Notes: generated from the letters alone by a model not told the origin. A DNA stretch of 64,000 nucleotides from Verrucomicrobia subdivision 3 bacterium UBA693 (GCA_002298785.1 DBMR01000023.1:1-64000); one strand, 5' to 3'; positions 23,550-32,361 are shown, counted from the stretch's first letter. Translations and numbers: made by a program.

Positions 23550-24365
23550 CTAACGGTATAAACGGCACTCGCTGAAGAACTCGCAGCCCAGGCAGGCGAA
23601 TCCCGGTGCAGGGACAAAGTCCCGCCGGGCCACGCCTTCCTGATACGACTCCAACTGCCGAAACAAGCGCGCATGCTTCTGCTCCGTTGCCGGGGGCAGG
23701 GACGTGATGATCAGCTTGGGCGCCTTGGTCCGCACCAGGTGATGCAGTTCCAGGCCCGCTTCCATTCGACCCGTCGCATCCCGGTAAAGGATGCTGTAGG
23801 CCGTCAGCTGGACTTCTGTGGTATGGACGACCATTTCGACGTCGGGCGTCTTGGCTACCAGCTTGAAGTCCACGATCCGGCCTCCGGCCCGGACCAGGTC
23901 GATGATGCCAATCAGCGCAGGCAACCCATGCGCTGACAGGTCCGCGCTGACCGAGACTTCCACCGCCTCGGGCCTTTCGTCAGCCCTGATCGGCGTTTCA
24001 ATGAAGTAGTGCTCCAACGCTCGCCACGAGGATGCCCGTTCAGCCTCTTCTTCACCTTCCCAGTTGATCCTGGTTTCAGCCTGCAAGGCTTTCCACTGGC
24101 CGTTGAACAGCGCTTTGAACCGCTCGGTGGCAAACGGTTCGCGACGCCAGCGGCTCAGGCTCCAGGCTTGCAGCACCCCGTGCACCGTGGATCCGGCATG
24201 CATCGAGGGTGTGGGAGCTTTCCTGATCTGCTGAACGTAGCGGAAGAAGAACTTCAACCGGCACGCGAGCCATAGTCCCAGCCGGGAGGCGGAGACCGTC
24301 TGCTGAAGCTCCGCAATTGGATCCCTGGCAGGTGCCGCGGCCGGCGGTGCAATGAGCGCGATCAC
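23550..24365 (-). CDS. PD-(D/E)XK nuclease with Cas4/AddB-like cysteine cluster
   Basis: 271 residues from a GTG at 24365 that overlaps the stop of the preceding gene (GTGA). RecB-family motifs are visible: C35 in LWLACRLKFFFRYV, GSTVHGVLQAW with H62, GIIDLV with D156, IVDFKL with D166 and K168, and the QxxxY motif in EVQLTAY (Q186, Y190). The C-terminus has CLGCEFFSEC, so C35, C258, C261 and C267 could hold a 4Fe-4S cluster as in Cas4 and AddB. It should be a DNA exonuclease or endonuclease. Context with a clamp, a ligase and an annealing-type protein suggests end resection in recombination. No cas genes or CRISPR repeats are near. Confidence 0.85.
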   Translation of the reverse strand: MIALIAPPAAAPARDPIAELQQTVSASRLGLWLACRLKFFFRYVQQIRKAPTPSMHAGSTVHGVLQAWSLSRWRREPFATERFKALFNGQWKALQAETRINWEGEEEAERASSWRALEHYFIETPIRADERPEAVEVSVSADLSAHGLPALIGIIDLVRAGGRIVDFKLVAKTPDVEMVVHTTEVQLTAYSILYRDATGRMEAGLELHHLVRTKAPKLIITSLPPATEQKHARLFRQLESYQEGVARRDFVPAPGFACLGCEFFSECRLYR

Positions 24366-24847
24366 GCGGCCCTCGCCGGGGTAGGGCGGAAGTTAAACCG
24401 GCGCCGGTTATTGCCGTTCTTCTGCCCGGTCTGTTCGAGCAGTTCGTCCAGGAGGCCCGAGGCTTCCAGCTTGTTCAACTGGCGCACCCCCTTGCCGAAC
24501 CGGTCCTGGGCGAGGGCTTCGACCTGGTTCTTATCGAGTTGGTGTTCCTCCGTGATCTTGAGGATCAGGTCCCGCTGCTTGGGCGAACAGGCCCAGGCAT
24601 CCTCGCCACCGTTGCTGCTGCTGCCGGGGCGGCTGTGGCCGTTGCCGTTCGAGTTTGTCGGCAGGTAGCCGACCTTCTGGATCTCCCCGTCCACGCACGC
24701 TTGCAGCAGACTGTAGAGCCGGGCACTTTCGGCCTGGACCTGGGCGGGGTCGGTGACCTCGGTGCGGATGGTGACTGCGTATTGATGAGACGAGTAGCCC
24801 GGCAGTCCGAGCTTCTTGCTGTAGTTGGCTTCGAGATGAATGGCCAT
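24362..24847 (-). CDS. Putative DNA-annealing or replication accessory protein
   Basis: 161 residues from the ATG at 24847, preceded by GAAAGGAAAACT. The N-terminal 75 residues (HLEANYSKKLGLPGYSSHQYAV, then RTEVTDPAQV) form a distinct domain I have the impression recurs in phage and plasmid DNA. A Gly/Ser/Asn-rich linker (residues 83-103) leads to a C-terminal helical domain, SPKQRDLILKITEEHQL ... RFGKGVRQLNKLEASGLLDEL, similar to tails of Rad52/ERF-like annealing proteins and other phage replication proteins. It is the first gene of the cluster; a promoter candidate lies about 150 bases upstream. A single-strand annealing or DNA-binding role is inferred; no catalytic motif is present. Confidence 0.65.
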   Translation of the reverse strand: MAIHLEANYSKKLGLPGYSSHQYAVTIRTEVTDPAQVQAESARLYSLLQACVDGEIQKVGYLPTNSNGNGHSRPGSSSNGGEDAWACSPKQRDLILKITEEHQLDKNQVEALAQDRFGKGVRQLNKLEASGLLDELLEQTGQKNGNNRRRFNFRPTPARAA

Positions 24848-24919
24848 AGTTTTCCTTTCGTTGTGGGTTTGTGTTCTTTTTGTTTTGATTAAGATCGACA
24901 CCCAGCGCGGTGTGCCGGG

Positions 24920-24939
24920 CGCCCTTGCAGGCAGGGGCG
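24920..24939 (-). promoter_or_regulatory. Leader hairpin of the cluster
   Basis: CGCCCTTG at 24920-24927 pairs with CAGGGGCG at 24932-24939 (one G-U pair) around a four-base loop, in the leader between the promoter candidate and the first gene of the cluster. It is the most compact of the series of spacer hairpins. Confidence 0.5.
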
Positions 24940-24994
24940 GTAGCGTCCTGGAAAAGGTGCCGCCAATGAACGGAGAGCGAGTCCTTTGCTCAAC

Positions 24995-25031
24995 ATTATA
25001 TAACGCGAAAAGAGCCGCCATTACATAATGG
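24995..25031 (-). promoter_or_regulatory. Candidate promoter with palindromic operator for the cluster
   Basis: On the minus strand TATAAT (25000-24995) is a perfect -10 hexamer. About 18 bases upstream of it lies a 14-base palindrome, CCATTA-CA-TAATGG (25018-25031), covering the expected -35 position; no TTGACA-like element is visible, suggesting activator dependence or a repressor operator. Transcription would start near 24988 and give a leader of about 140 bases carrying the compact hairpin. Confidence 0.45.
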
Positions 25032-25589
25032 GGACGTTGTTCGCATTTTCTGCGCCTCGAATGTAATGCTGGTTGGGCTTACCGGGTTAACGCTGGGGGC
25101 GGCCCCAGACCAGCATTCTTCGAGGAAACCAGGTCCGGATGGGCTCAGTCCTGGTGCGGGGAATACACGGAGCTTGCCCTTTGTTCGCAGCGCGGGATGC
25201 CTCTGGCAGTTTTAGGCGGCCACAGGTTTGCCGCAAATTTTCCTTGTCTTTGCCGGCAGAGTCATTAAAAGTTCTTAGCAATTACTTACGGCAACTGCCG
25301 TGAAGGCGCGGAGAATAGTCTGGGTTGGGGCTTTACTGGAGCCGAAGCTCCCTCTGATGGTGTCAAGGTCTCATGGTCAGGTGGGACGGCAGCCCGGCAA
25401 AATGTATAGAAGTCGACAAACTCGGATGGCACCAATTCTTGGATGGATCTGCGAACTTTTGAGCCGCCGCCGATTGTCGGCGCGTACATTGATTCGTCAG
25501 GAACTAACAAGGAGAATTTTTACGGCCTGCCCGCCGGGCGACCTTGAGGTTTCACGGGCGGCGCGTGAGGACCTGAAAATGGAAGATTT
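25032..25589. other. Gene-poor stretch upstream of the cluster
   Basis: Short ORFs on both strands lack ribosome-binding sites and coding character. The only structured element noticed is a 14-base palindrome ACGGCA-AC-TGCCGT at 25288-25301, with the same 6-2-6 geometry as the operator-like palindrome at 25018-25031 but a different sequence. Confidence 0.35.
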
Positions 25590-26291
25590 GTGAACTCGCT
25601 CCGAACGAGCAGTCAAGACATGGGTGAAAGCTCTTTTCAGGTTGCCGCCCAGCAAGTGACGTGGAGGGGCACATTTTACTGGAACAAGCTGAGAGGTTGG
25701 CTGCGGATTGTGCTGGGTTGTTCCATGGTCCTCACGCTGGTTCCTGTGTCAATTGCGCAATCGGGCAGGGAGGTTCTTTTTGGCGGCCCGCGATTCAAGA
25801 ATGCTACCATCGCCATTTGCAAAGATAGGGAGTCGGCGCCCTCTGCCATTATTCGTGTGGAGCAAGTGCATACTGATTACCAGCGCAAGGGCTTTTTTCG
25901 CGTGGGACTGCTTCCAGTCTGCGTCCTGGAAGGTGTCGCGTTTGAAATTCAGAATACTTGTGTCACGTCCAATGGTTTTGCTCAAATCCACAAATGGCTC
26001 CGTGCTGAAAGCGCGAAACGACTTGAATTGCGGAGAGCGACGATCCAGTGGGCGAGTTTGACCACAAATTCAATTGAGGCGGGGCGAATCCTCATTTCAC
26101 CAGCCGGGACTTGGGAACTATCAGATGGTGTGAAATTGAGAATCTCCGGCAAGCTAATCCAGTCCAAACGCGCCACGCTGCAGGCAGCTGGCTCCCGCGC
26201 CGGGGAGCTGTTGATGGGAGCTCTGCCGGAATGGAAAGGTAATGTACTCTACCCCACACTCCCCACAACTGACAACAAGGATACTCCATGA
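25590..26291 (+). CDS. Exported hypothetical protein coupled to the large repeat protein
   Basis: 233 residues from a GTG at 25590 with GGAAGA upstream; an ATG at 25620 is an alternative. A hydrophobic segment at about residues 38-56 (LRIVLGCSMVLTLVPVSIA) acts as signal anchor or late signal peptide. The rest is a beta-rich domain with no recognised motif, including an evenly spaced cysteine pair near CVLEGVAFEIQNTC. Its TGA overlaps the ATG of the next gene (ATGA at 26288-26291), so the two exported proteins are translationally coupled and may work together. Family unknown. Confidence 0.6.
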   Translation: MNSLRTSSQDMGESSFQVAAQQVTWRGTFYWNKLRGWLRIVLGCSMVLTLVPVSIAQSGREVLFGGPRFKNATIAICKDRESAPSAIIRVEQVHTDYQRKGFFRVGLLPVCVLEGVAFEIQNTCVTSNGFAQIHKWLRAESAKRLELRRATIQWASLTTNSIEAGRILISPAGTWELSDGVKLRISGKLIQSKRATLQAAGSRAGELLMGALPEWKGNVLYPTLPTTDNKDTP

Positions 26292-29200
26292 AAACACGTT
26301 CTCTATCGGCAATGCTTCTATATCTTTCGTGCACCGCGGTTGTAATAGGGCAGACTGCCGAGGATTACATTGGCCAGGGCAGGGCCTTACTTGCCTGCAG
26401 TAATGTTGTCAGTGCCAACCTTGCGTTCTCCAACGCCGTCGCACGTTCGCCGAATCACCAGACTGCGAACCTATGTTACGGTCTCAGCCGTTTATTGGTG
26501 TGGCCCTACCTGCCCGTGGGCAGTAACTATCTTACGCGGTTGGGGGTGCCTACCAACGGGCGCGACCTCTTTGCATGGACGGCGATACCTCCAAGCGACA
26601 CGAACCATGTGCCGTTCGCTCCCGCAGGTGTTAACGGTAGCGAATCCACCGCATTGCTGCGCACGAACGTTTTGCCGGCTCTGATTGCTGCTGAAGCAAA
26701 CCTGGCGAAAGTTACGGATACTAATTTCGCCTTCACTCTGACGGCTGAGGAGACTCTCGGTAGCGCGTTGACTCTGGATTATGGGGACGTCCAACTCCTC
26801 CGGGCTTTTCTCCAAGCGGGGGAATGTGGCTGCTACCTCGCCAATGAGTGGAATTTCGACGCGCAACTCTCAGCCATCCGGTCCATCGCCAAGGGCCAAG
26901 TTTCCGTTGCGCAGTTTTTGCTAAATCATCCAAAGCTCCTGACCTTCACAACGACGAACGATCTCTACGCCACCAAGACGACGTTTGTGGATGCTGTGAA
27001 CCGATATTTTAGCGCCTCTCAGTGGCTCCGGGAGCGTCCGATTAATGTCGTCCGATTGTTCAACTATGATGGATCGTCGGAGATTGAAGAAACCGCCTTC
27101 CGGCAGACCCTCGCGGATCTGACGAACTCATTAAGTCACGCGGTGACCCTACAGGTAGAGACTAATTACGCGGTGTACCTGGGAGCGCACTTCTCTGGCC
27201 AAACGGCGTTACGGGACCTGTTGCCGACGATTTGCGGTAACTCGATTGCCATGGGAACGTTGCCGGACCCCACTTTTGGGGGGGTGATTTACGGAATCTC
27301 CGCCGAGATAATTGACAGCCTCATCGCTGAGGCGCTGGCTCCCCGGATTATTCCCATACCTACCATTTCCCCGGCTTTCCGAGGAGAGGGGCCTCAGGTT
27401 CAATTTCGACTCAATGTGGCGAAAGGGAGAGGTTACGTCATTCAGAGTTCCAGCAACTTGCTCGACTGGGAGGATTATGCAGCATTTTTCGGATTGGCGC
27501 CGCGCCATGTTTTTGCTGACCCGGGCGCGTTCATCACTCCTCGCCGATTCTATCGCCTGGTTGACCGAACGGAGAACATGCCTATACCTGGGAACGACAA
27601 TTTTGCCGATCGGACTCCCCTTGTCGGATCGAGCGTCGTTGCCGAAGGCTACAATTCAAGCGCCTCTGCTGAACTAGGCGAACCAGGAATGCCGTTAACG
27701 GTATGGTGGAGTTGGACGGCGACAGTCTCTGGCCCAGTTGTTATTTCGACCATAGGCAGCGAGCCATCGACGTACGCTCGCGTTTACGCGGGTTCATCCC
27801 TTCCAAACTTGAATCAAGTCGCGTGGGGAGATACACCCTTTTATGCGACTGCTGGAACGACCTACCAAATTCAAGTCGGGAATTGGGATTTCGGAGGCGG
27901 CATACGATTGACGATTACCGCGCCTCCAGTAATCACCTTAACAAGCCCCCAGGACGGAACCGTCCTCACCGAGCCAGCTAACCTGATCTTCCAAGCCGAT
28001 GCCGCCGATTCCGACGGCAACATTAATGGAATGAAATGTTATGCGAACGGGAAATTTGTATTCGGGGCTATTGGATCGGCACTGCGATTCACCTGGACAA
28101 ATATCCCTCCTGGAAACTATGACTTCTCACTAGAAGCCACCGACAATCTCGGCATCACTACCTTGACCAACTTTTCCTGCACGATACGTCCAGCCAACGA
28201 TGCTTTTGCCAACCGCATTCGCGTTAATGGCGCCTCGGCTGTCGTCAGCGGTTCGAACCTTGGTGCGAGCCTGGAATCGGGAGAACCCAAGCACGCGGGG
28301 ATGCTGAGGGGGGCGTCAGTTTGGTGGACTTGGACTTCCCCTTTCAATGGAGCGGTGACGATTTCTGCAGAGCTGACCAGGCCGGATCAGGACTATTGGT
28401 CCGCTCCTGCGCTGGGAGTATATTTCGGCAGCGCGGTGTCCAATTTGCTCACCATTGCCACTAATGTTCCGGTCTATGGGGGCCAGCCCGCGCAGGTGAG
28501 TTTGGCTGTGACCGCTGGGTCAACGTGTCAGATTGCCGTCGATTCATATGGCTGGGAGGCGGGCGAAATCGCCTTAAAGATAACTCCGACGGCAGCCCCC
28601 CTAGTCAGCCTACAATTCCCGACCGCTGGCGCTGTTGTTTTGGGTCCCACGAACATCACGCTCCGCGCAAATGCGACCGACCCGGATGGCAGCATCAGCC
28701 AAGTGGATTTCCTGGACACCAGCTACTCCCCCCCTCGTCTGATCGGGACCTCCACGACTGCTCCTTTTACCTTTGTTTGGAGCAATATCTTGGGAGGTGA
28801 CTATTGGATCGCTGCGCGGGCGACCGATAACAGTGGGATCTCAACTTATACTTCTGGAGTTAACTTTAGGGTTACGCCCGTCAATGATGACTTTGATGGA
28901 AGGATTGCGTTGACCGGGATGCCTGTCACCGCAACGGTCTCTAGCCTTGGCGCGACAAAAGAAGCAGGGGAGCCGAACCACGGAGGCAATCCAGGCGGAG
29001 CGTCGGTATGGTGGTCGTGGATCTCTCCCTTAAGCGGCCCGGTTACCATGACGGCCGATTTGAGTTCTCATTCAACCGTGATGCCGGCTCTGCTGGGAGT
29101 TTACTCTGGCAGTTCCATGTCCAATTTGCAGACGATAGCGAGCAACCAACCGGCTTTCGGCGCACGTGCCCAGGTAAGTTTCACCGCAGTCGCCGGAGCG

Positions 29201-29956
29201 ATTTACCAAATTGCGGTAGATGGGTATTACGGCAGCGCTGGTAACACGATCCTGAATATCTTTGGCTCCCAGCCGCCATCGGTTAGCATAACCTACCCCA
29301 GTAATGGGGCCACCTTCGAGACCCTCGCCCCTACGAACATAACCATCGTAGCTTCGGCAAATGACAATGATGGGTATGTGGCGCAATTGGCGGTATCCAC
29401 GGATGGTGGCAGTTCCTGGATGGGGTCAGGAGCGGTCAACGCGCTCTTCTTGGTATGGAGCAACGTGTATTTTGGAAGCTTCAATTTAGTAGCCAGAGCC
29501 ATCGATAATTCGGGAGCGGCCAGCTACTCCAGCCCAGTTCGCATAAACGTCGTTCCCGCGATCCCACCGAACGACAGCTTTTCTGGCCGCCAACAATTGC
29601 GGGGAGCCAATGTGACGGTAGTTAGCAACAATTCTGCCGCGAGCAAGGAAGCAGGCGAACCATCTTACGTTGGGTATCCGGGAGGCAAATCCGTATGGTG
29701 GACCTGGGTTGCGCCTTACAAGGGGACATTCAAATTGAGCGCGGCGAGCGGGGATGCATACTTGGTGTATTGGCCGGTTTTGGCCGTTTACAGCGGCGAC
29801 GATTTGCCCAGCCTTCGCGAAGTTGCGACTGATGTGGGATACGGTTACTCGGCGGAATTGCTCCTGAGCGCTCAGGGCGGCCAGACCTACCAAATTGCCT
29901 TCGATTCTGCTTATGGAGTCGGCGGGCTTTTCACTCTGACAATTTCTCCGTGGTGA
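26288..29956 (+). CDS. Large secreted protein with four WWxW repeats and Ig-like domains
   Basis: 1222 residues. After a signal peptide (MKTRSLSAMLLYLSCTAVVIG), residues 25-420 contain a TPR-like opening (YIGQGRALLACSNVVSANLAF) and a helical region without a named family. Four copies of a roughly 110-residue module follow at about 434-545, 634-770, 864-995 and 1091-1222, each with PxNDxFxxR, a GEP motif, S/TVWWxW and a VYxGS strand; three Ig-like domains with ADSDGNINGMKCY-type strands lie between them at about 546-630, 771-860 and 996-1090. The alternating layout suggests an extended surface or secreted binding protein. The module is familiar from exported Verrucomicrobiota proteins but has no assigned ligand. 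It overlaps the upstream gene by four bases. Confidence 0.8.
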   Translation: MKTRSLSAMLLYLSCTAVVIGQTAEDYIGQGRALLACSNVVSANLAFSNAVARSPNHQTANLCYGLSRLLVWPYLPVGSNYLTRLGVPTNGRDLFAWTAIPPSDTNHVPFAPAGVNGSESTALLRTNVLPALIAAEANLAKVTDTNFAFTLTAEETLGSALTLDYGDVQLLRAFLQAGECGCYLANEWNFDAQLSAIRSIAKGQVSVAQFLLNHPKLLTFTTTNDLYATKTTFVDAVNRYFSASQWLRERPINVVRLFNYDGSSEIEETAFRQTLADLTNSLSHAVTLQVETNYAVYLGAHFSGQTALRDLLPTICGNSIAMGTLPDPTFGGVIYGISAEIIDSLIAEALAPRIIPIPTISPAFRGEGPQVQFRLNVAKGRGYVIQSSSNLLDWEDYAAFFGLAPRHVFADPGAFITPRRFYRLVDRTENMPIPGNDNFADRTPLVGSSVVAEGYNSSASAELGEPGMPLTVWWSWTATVSGPVVISTIGSEPSTYARVYAGSSLPNLNQVAWGDTPFYATAGTTYQIQVGNWDFGGGIRLTITAPPVITLTSPQDGTVLTEPANLIFQADAADSDGNINGMKCYANGKFVFGAIGSALRFTWTNIPPGNYDFSLEATDNLGITTLTNFSCTIRPANDAFANRIRVNGASAVVSGSNLGASLESGEPKHAGMLRGASVWWTWTSPFNGAVTISAELTRPDQDYWSAPALGVYFGSAVSNLLTIATNVPVYGGQPAQVSLAVTAGSTCQIAVDSYGWEAGEIALKITPTAAPLVSLQFPTAGAVVLGPTNITLRANATDPDGSISQVDFLDTSYSPPRLIGTSTTAPFTFVWSNILGGDYWIAARATDNSGISTYTSGVNFRVTPVNDDFDGRIALTGMPVTATVSSLGATKEAGEPNHGGNPGGASVWWSWISPLSGPVTMTADLSSHSTVMPALLGVYSGSSMSNLQTIASNQPAFGARAQVSFTAVAGAIYQIAVDGYYGSAGNTILNIFGSQPPSVSITYPSNGATFETLAPTNITIVASANDNDGYVAQLAVSTDGGSSWMGSGAVNALFLVWSNVYFGSFNLVARAIDNSGAASYSSPVRINVVPAIPPNDSFSGRQQLRGANVTVVSNNSAASKEAGEPSYVGYPGGKSVWWTWVAPYKGTFKLSAASGDAYLVYWPVLAVYSGDDLPSLREVATDVGYGYSAELLLSAQGGQTYQIAFDSAYGVGGLFTLTISPW

Positions 29957-30382
29957 ATAGCAACAATTTTTCGCAATGGCCGTGATGCTTCTCGGCAATA
30001 AAGGTATACCGGCGATTATCGATCGCAGCGATGAGGGCATCGTCACAGATTTTGAAACGAGAAGATGCCGTCACGACGTTGACGGGTCACTTTTGTTGGG
30101 CCGGATCAGAGGGGCATCCGGGGCGGCTGGATTTGAAAACAGGATTTCTTGGACCCTCCACCAGAACGCTCTCGTTAATAGTCCATTGCCCTGTAGAATC
30201 GCCATGTCGTTAACGACTTAGTGTTGATAATTTTGCTTGCATTTGCATAGGAGAATTTCCCATAGTGTAGGCACCAGAGAAGGTCAATCGGGTTGCCGGG
30301 GACGGGTGTCCAATCCCGGTCGGATTTGAGGCTTATCGGGATGGAAGGGGACATTTTGTTTCCGAGCACAACGGAAACAACT
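29957..30382 (+). other. Intergenic region
   Basis: Between two secreted-protein genes on the plus strand. I see no RNA gene, and no convincing terminator or promoter; the frames here are short and lack coding character. Confidence 0.4.
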
Positions 30383-31324
30383 ATGAAAATAACTACATCG
30401 GTATTCGGAATTCTCACCATCACAGCGGCCCTTGCCACGCAAGTCCACGCCCAAACCTGGCTCACGAACGGCCTCGTGGCCTATTACCCGTTCAACGGGA
30501 ATGCGAATGATGCGAGCGGGAACGGTAATGACGCCACTAATATAACCGCAATACTGTCTGCGGACCGCTTTGGGAACCCCAACTCGGCCTATAGTTTTGA
30601 CAACGTCAACAAAATGATCTGGGTCCCCAAGTCCTCGACGTTGGACATTTATGCCAGCAGCGGTTTCTCAGTTTCGGCGTGGATAAAATCGCCCCACGGC
30701 ATCGCTGACTCAATCGTATGGTGGTTCAATCCTCAGTTTTATAGCGGATTAGGGCCTCATCTGACGCTCGGTGAAACCCCCGGAATGATTTTGTGGGCCC
30801 CCGGTTATTTGGGCAATCCCCTACCGGACGTCTATATCCGGACATCCGGCGGCTTGGTTCCGACAAACACATGGACCCAAGTTGCTGGCACTTTCGACAA
30901 ATCAAACGGGCTGCTGAATGTGTATTTAAATGGAGTATTGGTGCAATCCCTGACTAATACGAACGTGGCCTTTACGTCCAGTACGGCTTGCGATCTGCTT
31001 ATTGGGGGACGGTTGTACAATACCCCTCTTGATTATTTATTGGACGACATCCGGATTTACAATCGCGCACTCTCTCCAACTGAGCTATTCGAGCTTTACG
31101 AATCCGAGTCCGGACCGCGTGCCAAGTTCGTTAAAGCCTTCACAATAGACTACTCCAACCTGACTCTAGGCTCGAACTACCAATTGCAGGCGTCCGCCGA
31201 TATGAAAACGTGGACCAACTACGGAGCTCCTTTCACTGCTACCAGCGTCAATTATACCAACTCGAATTATCAGCGCATAAATGATTGGGGCAAGCTGTTC
31301 TTCCGTCTACAAGTGGCTCCTTGA
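30383..31324 (+). CDS. Secreted LamG-domain (concanavalin-like) protein
   Basis: 313 residues from the ATG at 30383, where a clean signal peptide begins (MKITTSVFGILTITAALATQVHA). The LamG/laminin-G-like jelly roll covers about 25-240: GLVAYYPFNGNANDASGNGN opening, SVSAWIKSP, NTWTQVAGTFD and the closing DDIRIYNRALSPTEL. The last 65 residues (YQLQASADMKTWTNYG ... KLFFRLQV) are the C-terminal domain shared with several exported proteins in the window. LamG domains bind carbohydrates; an extracellular adhesion or substrate-binding role is likely. The frame open upstream to 30293 would put an implausible charged stretch before the signal peptide. Confidence 0.85.
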   Translation: MKITTSVFGILTITAALATQVHAQTWLTNGLVAYYPFNGNANDASGNGNDATNITAILSADRFGNPNSAYSFDNVNKMIWVPKSSTLDIYASSGFSVSAWIKSPHGIADSIVWWFNPQFYSGLGPHLTLGETPGMILWAPGYLGNPLPDVYIRTSGGLVPTNTWTQVAGTFDKSNGLLNVYLNGVLVQSLTNTNVAFTSSTACDLLIGGRLYNTPLDYLLDDIRIYNRALSPTELFELYESESGPRAKFVKAFTIDYSNLTLGSNYQLQASADMKTWTNYGAPFTATSVNYTNSNYQRINDWGKLFFRLQVAP

Positions 31325-31637
31325 CGGAAAGCGCCGCCGAGCGCAACTGTGAATCGCATCCGAGTCGTCGTGGCATTTCCGCAACGACCACTTTGGATCT
31401 AGCGGTTGGCGTGGTGCTTGGCTTGATTTAGTAGACCGGCCGCCGGAGACAGGTCCTTTAACCTGGTCAAACAAGCGCACATGATTTTTGGCAAGCGGCT
31501 GGGCTCTAGGTTTGGAGAAAAATCGCCGCGCCGATGCCAATTAGTGGTGGGCTTTCGTAGTGAATAGCCACCGCGACCGAGCGGCTCCGGTGACATATTG
31601 CTCGACCGGCCAACGGGAAGACTGGAAGCTTGTTCGC
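31325..31637 (+). other. Intergenic region upstream of rnhA
   Basis: About 310 bases between the LamG gene and the RNase HI gene. No RNA gene or clear promoter motif found. The RNase HI frame stays open upstream to 31560, but that part lacks family similarity. Confidence 0.4.
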
Positions 31638-32177
31638 ATGTCTGAACTTAGCAGCCCGAAGAAGATCACGATCCACACCGATGGGGCCTGTGACGGCAAT
31701 CCCGGCCCAGGCGGCTGGGCTGCGGTGCTTCGTTACGATGCCCACGTGCGCGAAATCGCCGGGGGTGAACCTGCCACCACCAACAATCGGATGGAACTCC
31801 AGGCAGCCATCTCCGCCCTCCTGGCGGTCAAGGAGACCTGCGAGATCACAGTGTTCACGGACTCTGAATACCTGCGCCAGGGCATCACCGAATGGTTGCC
31901 GCGTTGGCGAGCTAACAATTGGCGCACGGTGGATCGCAAGCCGGTGAAGAACGAGGACCTGTGGCGGCAGCTTTATGAAATCACCTCCCGGCACCAAGTC
32001 ACCTGGCAGTGGCTCAAGGGGCATGCGGGACATCCCGACAATGAGCTTTGCGATGAGCTTGCCCGGGCTGAAGTCGTGAAGATCCGCCGTCACTATGCAC
32101 CAGAGAAGCTGGCGGCGCTTCGTGTTGACTTCATCTCCAGCAGGGAGCCGAACCGGGGGCAGGGGAGCCTGCTTTGA
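31638..32177 (+). CDS. rnhA: Ribonuclease HI
   Basis: 179 residues from the ATG at 31638. The RNase H fold and the four acidic active-site positions are visible: TDGACDGNPGPGGWAAVL (first Asp), RMELQAAISAL (Glu), VFTDSEYLRQGI (Asp) and the C-terminal KGHAGHPDNELCDELA (His and Asp). It cleaves the RNA strand of RNA-DNA hybrids, in the cytoplasm, during primer removal and R-loop clearance. E. coli RNase HI is 155 residues; the extra 25 here are a C-terminal tail rich in Arg and Ser. An upstream extension to 31560 would not fit the family. It stands alone, about 6.7 kb from the DNA-processing cluster, with no sign of co-transcription. Confidence 0.93.
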   Translation: MSELSSPKKITIHTDGACDGNPGPGGWAAVLRYDAHVREIAGGEPATTNNRMELQAAISALLAVKETCEITVFTDSEYLRQGITEWLPRWRANNWRTVDRKPVKNEDLWRQLYEITSRHQVTWQWLKGHAGHPDNELCDELARAEVVKIRRHYAPEKLAALRVDFISSREPNRGQGSLL

Positions 32178-32361
32178 GAGGATGGGCGCTCGGTCGTGCG
32201 GCGGACAGTGTATGGCGGCAGTGCCTAGAAGAGCGAGGTTGGCAGTCTGCCGGCGAGTTCCGGGTCTGGGCGTTAAGCTGGCTGGTGATGTGGATCATGC
32301 AGGCAACCACATGGAGCAACACCCGGCGATTCCACTCTGCTCGGGCACGTGTCCACCTCCA

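Noticed and set aside
16980..24940. Integron attC-like sites: ACCCAAC/GTTGGGT tracts and hairpins in the cluster spacers match the R-box patterns
   Set aside because: attC needs the two R boxes as inverse repeats flanking the hairpin. Here the ACCCAAC-like tracts lie in the same orientation on both sides and no integrase is present.
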